Positions 1 through 8,332 are shown, numbered from the stretch's first letter. The stretch: 64,000 bases of DNA from Arenimonas maotaiensis (GCF_014638745.1 NZ_BMFO01000002.1:558001-622000); one strand, 5' to 3'. Notes: a model not told the origin generated them from the sequence alone. Translations and numbers: made by a program.

Positions 1-810
1 GAAATCACCGAATCCAACGGCTCCTCGTCGATGGCCTCGGTCTGCGGCTCCTCGCTGGCCATGATGGACGCCGGCATCCCGCTGAAGGCGCCGGTCGCCG
101 GCATCGCCATGGGTCTGGTCAAGGAAGGCGGCGACTTCGTGGTGCTGTCCGACATCCTGGGTGACGAAGACCACCTGGGCGACATGGACTTCAAGGTCGC
201 CGGTTCCGACAAGGGCATCTCCGCCCTGCAGATGGACATCAAGATCGAAGGCATCACCGAGGAGATCATGAAGATCGCCCTCGACCAGGCCAAGCACGGC
301 CGCCTGCACATCCTGGGCGAGATGAACAAGGTGCTGTCGGCGCCGCGTCCGGAAATGTCGGAATACGCCCCGCGCCTGATGACCATCAAGATCCACCCGG
401 ACAAGATCCGCGAAGTGATCGGCAAGGGCGGCTCGGTGATCCAGGCCATCACCAAGGAAACCGGCACCCAGATCGACATCCAGGACGACGGCACCATCAC
501 CATCGCCTCGGTCAACAACGCCGCCGCCGAAGCCGCCAAGGCGCGCATCGAGTCGATCACCTCGGACGTCGAGCCGGGCCGCATCTACGAAGGCAAGGTC
601 GCCAAGATCATGGATTTCGGCGCGTTCGTGACCATCGCCCCGGGCAAAGACGGCCTGGTGCACGTGTCGCAGATCTCCAACGAGCGCGTCGAGAAGGTCT
701 CCGACAAGCTCAAGGAAGGCGACATCGTCAAGGTCAAGGTGCTGGAAGTCGACAAGCAGGGCCGCATCCGCCTGTCGATGAAGGCGCTGGACGAAGACGC
801 GGCCGAATAA
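1..810 (+). CDS. pnp: Polyribonucleotide nucleotidyltransferase (PNPase), C-terminal part
   Basis: The 5' end lies outside the window; the frame is open from base 1 and the visible 269 residues run to TAA at 808-810. PNPase degrades RNA 3' to 5' with phosphate and takes part in the degradosome in the cytoplasm. Visible residues 1-125 are the end of the second RNase PH domain, including the acidic DHLGDMDFK segment that holds catalytic aspartates. A KH domain follows with the GKGG loop near visible residue 141, then an S1 RNA-binding domain ([22 protein letters not shown]). The protein ends shortly after S1, as is normal. A strong terminator follows directly. Confidence 0.98.
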   Translation, partial: EITESNGSSSMASVCGSSLAMMDAGIPLKAPVAGIAMGLVKEGGDFVVLSDILGDEDHLGDMDFKVAGSDKGISALQMDIKIEGITEEIMKIALDQAKHGRLHILGEMNKVLSAPRPEMSEYAPRLMTIKIHPDKIREVIGKGGSVIQAITKETGTQIDIQDDGTITIASVNNAAAEAAKARIESITSDVEPGRIYEGKVAKIMDFGAFVTIAPGKDGLVHVSQISNERVEKVSDKLKEGDIVKVKVLEVDKQGRIRLSMKALDEDAAE

Positions 811-831
811 GCCGCTGTCACCGGCATACGG

Positions 832-857
832 AAAAGCGGGCTTCGGCCCGCTTTTTT
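832..857 (+). terminator. Rho-independent terminator of pnp
   Basis: The stem AAGCGGGC / GCCCGCTT closes a TTCG tetraloop and runs into a T-tract, 22 bases after the pnp stop codon. This is a textbook intrinsic terminator. Confidence 0.93.
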
Positions 858-913
858 GTTGCCCTTCGACAACATTAGGGCGCACATCCGAATGATCCAA
901 GGTTCAATCGGGC

Positions 914-919
914 TACAAT
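914..919 (+). promoter_or_regulatory. Candidate -10 box for a leaderless transcript
   Basis: TACAAT matches the sigma-70 -10 consensus at five of six positions and ends six bases before the ATG at 926. Transcription would then begin at or next to the start codon. No Shine-Dalgarno sequence is visible before that ATG. No good -35 box is seen. Confidence 0.5.
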
Positions 920-925
920 CGGGGC

Positions 926-1372
926 ATGGATACGCATCCGGCACTCCGTTACGCCGCGTTCGCGCTTGGCAGCCTGTGGGCCTTGCCGATGACCGCAGTC
1001 GGTCTGGTGCTGGGCTGCGGCGCGCTGGCGCTGGGCGCGCGCGTCTCGTTCTCGGACCACGCGCTGCTGTTCTCGCAGGTGCGCTTTCCCGGCCGCGGCG
1101 CGCTCACGCTCGGGCAGGTCATCCTGCACACTGGCCGAAGCCTGGACGAATCCGCCAAGACCTACCACTGCGCCGCGTTCGGCGGCAACGAGTGCGTGCG
1201 CATCGGCAGCCACGAGCGCGCGCACGTGTACCAGTACATGGCGCTGGGCGTGCTATTCCTGCCGCTGTATTTCCTGCATGGCGGCATCCACCACAGCAAC
1301 CGCTTCGAGCAGGCCGCCGACCGCTACGCGCTGACGGGCAGGGGCTGGTGGCCGTATAACTGGTTTCTATAA
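926..1372 (+). CDS. Small membrane protein with an HExxH metallopeptidase-like motif
   Basis: This 148-residue protein has a hydrophobic N-terminal segment (about residues 10-37) and a second one around 104-118. Between them is HERAH at 96-100, an exact HExxH zinc-binding pattern. Glu128 in FEQAAD, 28 residues after the motif, could be the third ligand of a gluzincin-type site. I do not recognise a named family. It may be a membrane zinc peptidase or a non-catalytic relative. Base composition is like the rest of the chromosome and it ends just before the AT-rich islet. The ATG at 926 is preferred because a -10 box sits six bases upstream. Confidence 0.8.
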   Translation: MDTHPALRYAAFALGSLWALPMTAVGLVLGCGALALGARVSFSDHALLFSQVRFPGRGALTLGQVILHTGRSLDESAKTYHCAAFGGNECVRIGSHERAHVYQYMALGVLFLPLYFLHGGIHHSNRFEQAADRYALTGRGWWPYNWFL

Positions 1373-1532
1373 CAGATAAGAAAAAGTCTTATGGACTATA
1401 AGGTGGTAATCGGTATTATCGATTTTAATGGACAAGTTAATCAGTCACATAATGGTCAGCTCATGACCTTAGTCGATAATTAAATTTTTAGCAGTACAAG
1501 ATCATCGACTTGATTTAGCTAAGGATAATACA

Positions 1533-2120
1533 ATGAAATACTTAATTTTAATGTTGAGTTTTTTTCTTGCGGGATGCAATAAGTCTGATCTTGATAAAGA
1601 ACGCGATGCTAGAGAATATTTACAGGCTGGAATGATTGATAAGGCTGAAAAATATTATCAAGATTTGATTCTTTCTGAAGACGAAAATATGAAGCATGCA
1701 AATTGGTTATGGAAAGATCAATTGCTGCAACTATATTTAAAATCTAATCAGCTAGATAAAGCTGATAGATATATGGCATTCGTTATTTTTATCGATTCTA
1801 ATGGCATGCTCGATTATGAATTAATGTCCAGAAGCCACTCCGAGGTGGCAAAATCCCTGTATAACGAAAAAAAATATAGCAGAGCATATTTCCACTATAA
1901 AGCTAGTGCTGATTACAAGGTTGCTGATAAAAACAGAAATAAAGAAGAATGTAGCACTGAGGCAATTGAATTTTTTGCTTTAGCGTATGATTCAGCTAAG
2001 AAAGCTGAGTTGTCCTCAGAGTTTTTGCAATTAACTAGCTCTGCAAATGCTTTAATAAACGAGAAGAGCTGTTTAAACAATCAACTTGCCAGAGAATACT
2101 TAAATTATTTTCAGAGCTAG
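1533..2120 (+). CDS. Putative TPR-like lipoprotein of AT-rich composition
   Basis: The 195-residue product begins with a lipoprotein signal peptide with lipobox LAGC (Cys15), so it is probably anchored to a membrane facing the periplasm. The rest is helical and looks like two or three degenerate tetratricopeptide repeats, such as the segments around AREYLQAGMIDKAEKYYQDL and SLYNEKKYSRAYFHY. It is rich in Lys, Asn and Tyr with AT-ending codons, quite unlike its neighbours. AAGGA at 1521-1525 lies seven bases before the ATG and is a good ribosome-binding site. A terminator follows. I cannot name a function. Composition suggests recent transfer. Confidence 0.8.
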   Translation: MKYLILMLSFFLAGCNKSDLDKERDAREYLQAGMIDKAEKYYQDLILSEDENMKHANWLWKDQLLQLYLKSNQLDKADRYMAFVIFIDSNGMLDYELMSRSHSEVAKSLYNEKKYSRAYFHYKASADYKVADKNRNKEECSTEAIEFFALAYDSAKKAELSSEFLQLTSSANALINEKSCLNNQLAREYLNYFQS

Positions 2121-2121
2121 T

Positions 2122-2148
2122 AAAAACCCCTCGAAACGAGGGGTCTTT
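2122..2148. terminator. Bidirectional terminator between the lipoprotein gene and tRNA-Leu
   Basis: The 8-bp stem ACCCCTCG / CGAGGGGT with an AAA loop has a T-rich stretch on the plus side and an A5 run on the left. That A5 run reads as U5 on the minus strand. It can stop both the lipoprotein transcript (plus) and the tRNA transcript (minus). Confidence 0.88.
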
Positions 2149-2154
2149 ATTAAT

Positions 2155-2240
2155 TGGTACCGGTGATAGGACTCGAACCTACACTATGTCACCATAAGCG
2201 GATTTTGAGTCCGCCGCGTCTACCATTCCGCCACACCGGC
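2155..2240 (-). tRNA. tRNA-Leu(CAA)
   Basis: This 86-nt class II tRNA on the minus strand has its 5' end at 2240 and an encoded CCA at 2157-2155. The acceptor arms GCCGGTG and CACCGGT pair, with a G-U at position 1-72. The anticodon loop is CTCAAAA, giving anticodon CAA, which reads UUG. A long variable arm and the T-loop TTCGAGT are present, as expected for tRNA-Leu. Confidence 0.95.
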
Positions 2241-2252
2241 ATGTGTTCGGCC

Positions 2253-2280
2253 ATTATACCCGAGCGCGGGCTTCAGTCAC
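2253..2280 (-). promoter_or_regulatory. Promoter of tRNA-Leu
   Basis: On the minus strand a perfect -10 TATAAT (2258-2253) lies 16 bases after GTGACT (2280-2275), a 4-of-6 match to the -35 box. The start point would be near 2246, just before the tRNA 5' end. The promoter overlaps the tail of the cysteine dioxygenase gene, so the tRNA can be made independently of the upstream operon. Confidence 0.75.
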
Positions 2281-2857
2281 AGTCCACCGGGTCCAGGCAC
2301 AGCTGCTTGCTGCCCTTGGCGTACCAGCCGTCGCCCAGCGGCTCGTAGATGGCGCATTCGCCCATGCTGTCCTTGTAGATGTGCAGGGAGATGGCGATGC
2401 GCTTCGGGTCCGGGTTGCGGATGGTGTGGTACTCGTGCGGCGGGATGATGCAGCCCGAGGAGCCGACGCCGCCCATCATCGGTTCGTGGCGCAGGAAGCG
2501 GACCTTGCCGTCCTTCTGCTCCAGCAGTTCGTACTGGGTTATCTCGATCTCGCCCTGCCAGACGCCTTCCACGCCCCACAGGCCGCAGTGGTCGTGGATC
2601 GGGGTGCCTTGGCCCGGCGCCCAGGTCATCGCCACCACGCTGACGCCGCTGTCCGGGCATTTGTAGATCTCGCGGCGGGCGTAATGGCCTTCCACCGGTT
2701 CGAACACGCATTCGGGCAGGAACAGCGCCTTCTCGTTGATCAGCCGGATCATGCCGTCGCGCAGCACGCGCACGGTCTCGTCGCTGTCGGTGCGGCCGCA
2801 GGCGTCGCGGAGCAGGGCCAGCAGTTTGTCCTTGCCGGTGAAGTCGAGGTCGTTCAT
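2273..2857 (-). CDS. Cysteine dioxygenase family protein (cupin thiol dioxygenase)
   Basis: The 194-residue protein is an iron-dependent thiol dioxygenase of the CDO type, which oxidises a thiol such as cysteine to its sulfinic acid in the cytoplasm. The first cupin motif is PIHDHCGLWGVEG with His88 and His90. The second contains PPHEYH, whose His141 or His144 supplies the third iron ligand. The length is normal. Its start overlaps the stop of the MetX-family gene in ATGA, so it is the last protein gene of the long ccm operon. Specificity for cysteine rather than 3-mercaptopropionate is not settled by sequence alone. Placement beside an O-acyltransferase used in cysteine or methionine synthesis fits a sulfur amino acid role. 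Confidence 0.9.
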   Translation of the reverse strand: MNDLDFTGKDKLLALLRDACGRTDSDETVRVLRDGMIRLINEKALFLPECVFEPVEGHYARREIYKCPDSGVSVVAMTWAPGQGTPIHDHCGLWGVEGVWQGEIEITQYELLEQKDGKVRFLRHEPMMGGVGSSGCIIPPHEYHTIRNPDPKRIAISLHIYKDSMGECAIYEPLGDGWYAKGSKQLCLDPVDCD

Positions 2858-3987
2858 GCGGTGTCCTTGAGGTCGTCGAGGAAGCGGCGGATGGGCGGCG
2901 CGAACCGGTCGATGTCGACCAGGAAGGCGTCATGGCCCTGGTGCGAGTCCAGCGGCACGAAAGTGGTGCGCGCCCCGCCGCGGGCCAGGCCGTCGGCGAT
3001 CTGCTGCTGCTGGTGCAGCGGGAACAGGATGTCGGTGCTGGCGCCCAGCACCAGCGCGCTGCCGACGTGGATGCCGGACAGCGCCTCGGTCAGGTCGTCG
3101 TCGCTGTGCGCGCAGCTCCGGCAGAAGTCGAACCAGTCCATGGCGCGGCTCAGGTACAGGTAGCAGTTCGGGTCGAACTGGTCGACGAAGCGTTCGGCGT
3201 GGGCTTCCAGATAGCTTTCCACCGCGAACTCCATGCCGAAGCGGTCGTTGTCGCCGGGGTCCTCGTTCAGCCGCACGCGGCCGAAGCGGCCCTCCCATTC
3301 CACCGCCGAACGGTAGGTGACCACGCCCAGCTTGCGCGCGATGCGCATGCCATTGCGCGGGTAGTCGCCGTCGCCGTAGCGGCCGTTGTTCCACTGCGGA
3401 TCGAGGCGGATGGCCTCGCGCTGCAGCGAGCGGATGGCGATGGAGAACGGCAGCGCCTGCGCGCTGCCGGAGACGTTGATGTGGCTGCGGGTGAACAGCG
3501 GGAACTGCTGCAGGAACGACAGCGCCACCATGCCGCCCATCGAGTTGCCGATCAGGCAGGCCAGCGATTCGATGCCGAGATGGTTCAATACCGCCTTGGC
3601 GGCCTTGGCGCAGTCCTCCACCGACAGGTCGGGGAAGTCGAGGCGGTAGGGCTGGCCACTGTCGGGGTCGATCGAGGCCGGACCGCTGGAGCCCTTGCAG
3701 CTGCCGAGGGTGTTGACGCAGACCACGAACCAGCGCTCGGTGTCGATGGCCTTGCCGGGCCCGAGCATCGCTTCCCACCAGCCTTTGTCGGGGTTATCCG
3801 GCGAGCCGGCGGCGTGCGCGTTCGGCGACAGGCCGGTCAGGATCAGCACGGCGTTTTCGCCCTTGGTGTTTAGCGCGCCCCAGGTCTCATACGCCATCCG
3901 GCCCTGCTTCAGGCTGCCGCCGCGCCGGAAGGCGAACGGCGAGGGCAGCGGGGCGAAGCGGGTGCCGGGGGCGATGAATTCCGTCAT
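2854..3987 (-). CDS. metX: MetX-family homoserine/serine O-acyltransferase
   Basis: The 377-residue alpha/beta hydrolase-fold transferase has nucleophile Ser149 in GNSMGG and a likely Asp319 (GASTDILFP) and His352 (SHQGHDAF) completing the triad. The family acylates homoserine for methionine synthesis. Some Xanthomonadales members have been reassigned as serine O-succinyltransferases that feed cysteine synthesis, so the acyl donor and acceptor are uncertain here. The start codon overlaps the ccmI stop (ATGA) and the stop overlaps the start of the cysteine dioxygenase gene (ATGA). It is therefore translationally coupled on both sides. No SAM riboswitch or other leader is possible directly before it because of that overlap. 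Confidence 0.9.
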   Translation of the reverse strand: MTEFIAPGTRFAPLPSPFAFRRGGSLKQGRMAYETWGALNTKGENAVLILTGLSPNAHAAGSPDNPDKGWWEAMLGPGKAIDTERWFVVCVNTLGSCKGSSGPASIDPDSGQPYRLDFPDLSVEDCAKAAKAVLNHLGIESLACLIGNSMGGMVALSFLQQFPLFTRSHINVSGSAQALPFSIAIRSLQREAIRLDPQWNNGRYGDGDYPRNGMRIARKLGVVTYRSAVEWEGRFGRVRLNEDPGDNDRFGMEFAVESYLEAHAERFVDQFDPNCYLYLSRAMDWFDFCRSCAHSDDDLTEALSGIHVGSALVLGASTDILFPLHQQQQIADGLARGGARTTFVPLDSHQGHDAFLVDIDRFAPPIRRFLDDLKDTA

Positions 3988-4994
3988 GGTTGTTTGCGCA
4001 GAACCAAAGTGACCGGAGCCAGTTTATCCGATTGCACCGTCAGCGTTTCGCTCTGCCAGTCGCCGGCGCCGGCTTCGGCGCTGCCGCTGGCCGAAATGCG
4101 CGCGGACAGCGTGAACGCGGCTTGGCTGGACAGCGTCGCGGTCGGCATGATCGAGTCGGCGTCCGACAGCGCCAGCTGCACCGGGAAGGCCGAGACCGGC
4201 AGGCGCTTGGCCGCCACCGGCGGACCGCCGCCGTCGACGCGCTTGGCGAACACGAACAGCACCGCGCCCGGCGGCGTGGCGGCACGCAGGGCCGGGTCGA
4301 GCTCGACGGTGACCTGTACGGTCATCGCGGCCGGCAGCACGGAGTCGGCCAAGGGCGGCTGGCCGGCTTGGACGCGGGCCTGGTTGATCTGCGGCAGCAG
4401 GGCTTGCGCGGTCTGCCGGTCGAGTTCCGGCAACAGCGCCTCCCAAGCCTTGGCGGCCTCGGCGGCTTGGCCGGCCTGCAACAGCAGGATGCCGCGGAAG
4501 AAGCGGGCGCGCTGGTTGCCCGGTTCGGCGGCGATGGCCTTGTCGATCCATTCGCGCGCGCGCGCATCGGGCACGTCCGGCTTGCCGGCGCGGAAGAGGG
4601 ATTCGGCGTAATCGACCATCAGCGCGGCGTTGCCGGCGTCGCGCGCCAGCGCCTCGGCGAAGTGCGGCTGCGCCTCGGCCGGACGGCCGAGCTGCATGTA
4701 GCTGCGCGCCAGCAGCACGCGGGCCTCCTGGTTGGCCGGTTCGGCGCGCACCACCGCTTCCAGTTCCGCCAAGGCCTGGTCGAGCTGCTGCGCCTGATCG
4801 ACTTGCGGCGACGGCGGCGGTACGTAGCCGATGGCTTCCGGCCGACCGAGCAACAGATACAGGCCGAGCACGGCGGCGGCCGAGACGCCGCCGATGCCCA
4901 GCGCCAGGCCGCGTCGTGCCGGCCATAGCGGATACAGGGCGAATGCCAGCACGGCGAGGGTGAACAGGGCGGCGATGCCGATGAAAAGAGCCAT
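3984..4994 (-). CDS. ccmI: Cytochrome c maturation protein CcmI
   Basis: The 336-residue protein has two N-terminal membrane spans (about 2-20 and 28-48). A periplasmic TPR region follows from about 75 to 205, with repeats such as ARVLLARSYMQLGRPAEAQP, and then a beta-rich C-terminal domain. CcmI (CycH) holds apocytochrome c and presents it to CcmF/CcmH for haem attachment. The start at 4994 shares bases with the ccmH stop (TAATG). An in-frame ATG two codons upstream at 5000 is an alternative. The stop overlaps the metX start. Confidence 0.9.
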   Translation of the reverse strand: MALFIGIAALFTLAVLAFALYPLWPARRGLALGIGGVSAAAVLGLYLLLGRPEAIGYVPPPSPQVDQAQQLDQALAELEAVVRAEPANQEARVLLARSYMQLGRPAEAQPHFAEALARDAGNAALMVDYAESLFRAGKPDVPDARAREWIDKAIAAEPGNQRARFFRGILLLQAGQAAEAAKAWEALLPELDRQTAQALLPQINQARVQAGQPPLADSVLPAAMTVQVTVELDPALRAATPPGAVLFVFAKRVDGGGPPVAAKRLPVSAFPVQLALSDADSIMPTATLSSQAAFTLSARISASGSAEAGAGDWQSETLTVQSDKLAPVTLVLRKQP

Positions 4995-5413
4995 TACCAT
5001 TCCTCGTTGTCGGCGGCGGGCGCGGCCGCGGCGGGTTGCTTGCGCCGGATGATGCGATAGACGGCGATGCCGCCGGCCAGCAGGATCAGGAACGGCCCGA
5101 CCCACAGCAGCCAGTTGCCGCCGCGCATCGGCGGTTCGTACAGCACGAAGTCGGTGTAGCGCTCCACCAGATACTGCTTGATTTCGTCATTGCTGCGGCC
5201 TTCGCGCATCAGCGCCAACACCTCGCGGCGCAGGTCGTGCGCGATCGGCGCGTTGGAGTCGGCGATGCTCTGGTTCTGGCACATCACGCAGCGCAGTTCG
5301 GCGGTCAGCGCCTTGAAGCGCTGTTCTTCGGCCGCACTGCGGTAATCGACCGGCTCCAGCGCCGCGGCGGTTTGCCCGAGCAACAGGGCCAGCAACACCA
5401 GCAGCGTCCTCAT
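4994..5413 (-). CDS. ccmH: Cytochrome c maturation protein CcmH (thiol reductant)
   Basis: The 139-residue protein has a signal peptide, the redox motif LRCVMCQNQ near residues 40-48 and one C-terminal membrane span (about 100-120). CcmH is a periplasmic membrane-anchored thiol oxidoreductase that keeps the CxxCH cysteines of apocytochrome c reduced. The frame is open further upstream, but that part reads through ccmG. The ATG at 5413, overlapping the ccmG stop as ATGA, is the sensible start and gives the normal family length. The basic tail after the membrane span is Ala/Pro rich. Confidence 0.93.
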   Translation of the reverse strand: MRTLLVLLALLLGQTAAALEPVDYRSAAEEQRFKALTAELRCVMCQNQSIADSNAPIAHDLRREVLALMREGRSNDEIKQYLVERYTDFVLYEPPMRGGNWLLWVGPFLILLAGGIAVYRIIRRKQPAAAAPAADNEEW

Positions 5414-5937
5414 GGCGTGTCCTCCAGCAGCGGGCGGATCCTGTCCTGCACGATGTCCGGCGTCAGCGGGCCGATGTGCTTGAAGCGCACGATGCCCTCG
5501 GCGTCGACCACGAAGGTCTCCGGTGCGCCGTAGATGCCCCAGTCCAGCGCGGCCTGGCCGTCGGCGTCCTGCACCACCAGCGCGAACGGGTTGCCGAACT
5601 GCGCCAGCCAACGGCTCGCGTCCTCGGGCGTGTCCTTGTAGTTGTAGCCCACCACCAGCGCGCCGGATTTGGCCAGCTCGGTGATCACCGGATGCTCGAC
5701 CCGGCAGCTCACGCACCAGCTGCCCCAGACGTTCAGCACATAGGGGCGGCCGCGCAGGGCGTCCACCGCGATGCGCGACTCCGGCAACGGCAGTTCCGGC
5801 AACGTCAGTGCCGGCGCCGGTTTGCCGATCAGCGGCGAGGGGATGGCGGAGTTGTCCTTGCCCGAATTCATGCGCACGCCGACGAACAGCAACGCGGCCA
5901 ACAGCACGAAAGCGATCAGCGGCAGCAGGCGGTTCAT
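5410..5937 (-). CDS. ccmG: Thiol:disulfide interchange protein CcmG/DsbE
   Basis: This 175-residue thioredoxin-fold protein has one N-terminal membrane anchor (about 4-22) and the active site WCVSC at 74-78 within NVWGSWCVSCRVEHP. The cis-proline segment is YGAPETF. CcmG reduces the CcmH/apocytochrome disulfide in the periplasm using electrons from the DsbD pathway. Start and stop overlap the neighbouring ccmF stop and ccmH start in four-base ATGA junctions. Confidence 0.95.
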   Translation of the reverse strand: MNRLLPLIAFVLLAALLFVGVRMNSGKDNSAIPSPLIGKPAPALTLPELPLPESRIAVDALRGRPYVLNVWGSWCVSCRVEHPVITELAKSGALVVGYNYKDTPEDASRWLAQFGNPFALVVQDADGQAALDWGIYGAPETFVVDAEGIVRFKHIGPLTPDIVQDRIRPLLEDTP

Positions 5938-7853
5938 GCCGCGCCGCCTTGGCGCCGAAAGCGCTTGTCGAAGGTCACCAGCAGCGCGCCGAGCGCCATC
6001 ATCAGCGCGCCGAACCAGATCCAGCGCACGAACGGCTTGACGTGCAGGCGCAGGGCCCAGCCGCCGGCATCGTCGATCGGTTCGCCCAAGGCCACGTACA
6101 GGTCGCGGGTCAGGCCGCCGTGCATGTCGGCTTCGGTCATCACGCTGCCGCCGGAGGCGTAGCGGCGTTTTTCCGGATGCAGGCGGGCGTCGACGTTCTC
6201 TCCCTGGCCGACCAGGATGCTGCCGCGGTCAGCGACGAAGTTCGGGCCCTGCACTCGCTGAACGCCTTCGAAAGTGAAGCGGTATTCGCCGATTTCAAAG
6301 CGTTGTCCGGGCTTGGCAGCCACGTCCTTCTCCACGCTCAGGCCTTCGGTCATCAGCGCGCCGAAGCAGAACACCGCCACGCCGGCGTGCGCCAGGGTCA
6401 TGCCGGCCATTTCGGCGGTGAAGCGGCCTTGCGCGTGCTTGATGCGCTGCCAGACGAAACGCGCGGTGCCGAGCAGAAGCCACAGGCCGGCGAACCAGGC
6501 CATGGCCGCCTTCAGCGGATGCTGCGGCGCGCGGAAATACGCGACCACGGCGGCCAACGCGGCCAGCGCCAACCAGGGCAACAGCCAGCGGCCGACCGCA
6601 CCGAGGTCTTCCTTCTGCCAGCGGCTGAGCGGGCCGAACGGGATCAGCAGCACCAGCGGCGCCATCAAGATCAGGAACAGCTTGCCGAAGTAGGGCGGAC
6701 CGACCGAGACCTTGCCCAAGCCCAAGGCTTCGGCCAACAGCGGATACAGGGTGCCGAGCAGCACCATCGCCGCCGCCGCCGACAGCAGCAGGTTGTTGAC
6801 CAGCAGCAGGCTTTCGCGCGATTGCCACTGGAACGGCTTGCCGGCTTCCTTCGGCGCGCGCCAGGCGAACAGCGCCAGCGAACCGCCGACCACCACGCAC
6901 AGGAAGGCCAGGATGAACATGCCGCGCTCCGGGTCGGAGGCGAAGGCGTGCACCGAAGTGAGTACGCCCGAGCGCACCAGGAAGGTGCCGAGCAGGGAAA
7001 GCGAGAACGCCGCGATGGCCAGCAGCAGGGTCCAGCTGGAGAAGCTGCCGCGCTTCTCGGTGGTAGCCTGCGAATGCAAGAGCGCCGCGCCGACCAGCCA
7101 GGGCATGAAGCTGGCGTTCTCGACCGGATCCCAGAACCACCAGCCGCCCCAGCCCAGCTCGTAATAGGCCCAGAAGCTGCCGAGCGCGATGCCGAGGGTC
7201 AGGAACGCCCAGGCCACATTGGTCCAGGGCCGCGCCCATTGAATCCATCGCGTGTCGATGCGGCCGTCGATCAGCGCCGCGATGGCGAACGCGAACGCGA
7301 CCGAGAAGCCGACGTAGCCGATGTACAGCAGCGGCGGGTGGAAGATCAGGCCCGGATCCTGCAGCAGCGGATTCAGGTCGTGGCCTTCCAGCGGCGCCGG
7401 CAGCATGCGCTCGAACGGGTTGGAGGTGATCACCGTGAACGCCAGGAAGCCCAACGCCACCATGCCCATCACCGACAGCACGCGCGCGCGCACGGCGTCC
7501 GGCAGGCGTTTGGAGAACAGCGCCACCGCGGCGATCCACAGGCACAGGATCAGCACCCACAGCAGCAGCGAGCCTTCGTGCGCCCCCCAGACCGCCGAAA
7601 TGCGGTACATCGGCGGCAGCAGGGTGTTGGAGTTCTTGGCGACATAGGCCACCGAGAAGTCATGCAGTTCGAACGCGACGGTCAGCAATACATAGCTGAC
7701 CGTGACCGCCGCCAACAGCGCGTAGGCCAGCGGCCGCGCACTGCGCATCAGGGCCTCGTGCCCGCGTTGCGCGCCGAGCAGCGGCAGAGCGGAAAGCAGC
7801 AGGGCCAGCACGAAGGCCAGCAGCAGGGCGAGTTGTCCGAGTTCGGGCAGCAT
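5934..7853 (-). CDS. ccmF: Haem lyase subunit CcmF
   Basis: The 639-residue protein is a multi-spanning membrane protein of the haem-handling family. The tryptophan-rich motif GWGGWWFWDPVENASFMPW is diagnostic, and conserved periplasmic histidines flank it. CcmF takes haem from holo-CcmE and attaches it covalently to apocytochrome c with CcmH and CcmI. Its start shares a base with the ccmE stop (TGATG). The length is typical. Confidence 0.97.
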   Translation of the reverse strand: MLPELGQLALLLAFVLALLLSALPLLGAQRGHEALMRSARPLAYALLAAVTVSYVLLTVAFELHDFSVAYVAKNSNTLLPPMYRISAVWGAHEGSLLLWVLILCLWIAAVALFSKRLPDAVRARVLSVMGMVALGFLAFTVITSNPFERMLPAPLEGHDLNPLLQDPGLIFHPPLLYIGYVGFSVAFAFAIAALIDGRIDTRWIQWARPWTNVAWAFLTLGIALGSFWAYYELGWGGWWFWDPVENASFMPWLVGAALLHSQATTEKRGSFSSWTLLLAIAAFSLSLLGTFLVRSGVLTSVHAFASDPERGMFILAFLCVVVGGSLALFAWRAPKEAGKPFQWQSRESLLLVNNLLLSAAAAMVLLGTLYPLLAEALGLGKVSVGPPYFGKLFLILMAPLVLLIPFGPLSRWQKEDLGAVGRWLLPWLALAALAAVVAYFRAPQHPLKAAMAWFAGLWLLLGTARFVWQRIKHAQGRFTAEMAGMTLAHAGVAVFCFGALMTEGLSVEKDVAAKPGQRFEIGEYRFTFEGVQRVQGPNFVADRGSILVGQGENVDARLHPEKRRYASGGSVMTEADMHGGLTRDLYVALGEPIDDAGGWALRLHVKPFVRWIWFGALMMALGALLVTFDKRFRRQGGAA

Positions 7854-8332
7854 CAGGGCGCTCCGCAGTCGATGGTGTGCCGGGCGTCGCCGCCGCTGTT
7901 CATCTTGGCCAGCATCTCCGGGTTCATGCTCTTGGCCACCTCTTCCGGCATGTAGGTCTCGTCGTGCTTGGCCAGCACTTCGGTGGCGGCGAATTCATTG
8001 CCGTCCAGCTTGCCGGTGGCGATCACGCTGGTGCCTTCCTTGAACATGTCCGGCAGGATGCCGTTGAAGTGCACCGGCACATGGCGTTTGCCGTCGGTGA
8101 TGTTGAAGCGCACGTCGAGCGTGCCCTCGGTGCGTTGCACGCTGCCTTGGCAGACCACGCCGCCGAGGCGGAAGCGGCCGTCGGCCGGGGCCTTGCCGGT
8201 GCGCACTTCGGTCGGGGTGTGCAGGTAGTTGATGTTCTCCTGCAGCGCCAGGGTGATGAACACCGCGGCCACCGAGGCCGCCAGCAGCACCAGGCCGACT
8301 AGGATCAGGCGGCGTTTGCGGACCGGGTTCAT
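7853..8332 (-). CDS. ccmE: Haem chaperone CcmE
   Basis: The 159-residue protein has one N-terminal membrane span (about 8-28) and a periplasmic OB-fold. His123 in LAKHDETYMP is the covalent haem-binding histidine and Tyr127 the axial ligand, as in E. coli HxxxY. The usual GGMVxxGSV strand reads GGVVCQGSVQR here, with a cysteine at residue 61. The start at 8332 overlaps the ccmD stop. An upstream extension in the same frame lacks the membrane-anchor logic and runs through ccmD. Confidence 0.95.
   Translation of the reverse strand: MNPVRKRRLILVGLVLLAASVAAVFITLALQENINYLHTPTEVRTGKAPADGRFRLGGVVCQGSVQRTEGTLDVRFNITDGKRHVPVHFNGILPDMFKEGTSVIATGKLDGNEFAATEVLAKHDETYMPEEVAKSMNPEMLAKMNSGGDARHTIDCGAP

Larger units (their letters stand above)
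1373..2150. other. AT-rich islet next to tRNA-Leu
   Basis: From the stop codon of the preceding gene to the tRNA terminator, the sequence switches abruptly to AT-rich (by eye roughly one third GC) within a strongly GC-rich chromosome. It holds one lipoprotein gene and about 160 bases of leader. The leader contains a short inverted repeat (AATCG, 7-base loop, CGATT at 1408-1424) and no confident promoter. The islet sits on the 3' side of the tRNA gene, where integrating elements usually insert. No integrase or convincing repeat of the tRNA end is visible. Confidence 0.7.

Noticed and set aside
1403-1425. Possible attachment-site copy of the tRNA-Leu 3' end at the far side of the AT-rich islet
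   Set aside because: Only short matches (TGGTA, CGGT) are shared with the tRNA end; no repeat long enough for integration.
3984-4994. A SAM riboswitch or other leader before metX
   Set aside because: metX overlaps ccmI by four bases, and the preceding sequence is clearly ccmI coding; no room for a leader.
5808-7955. A 715-codon plus-strand frame opposite ccmF and ccmG
   Set aside because: Gln/Arg/His-rich low complexity with no recognisable domain; it is antisense to well-supported ccm genes.
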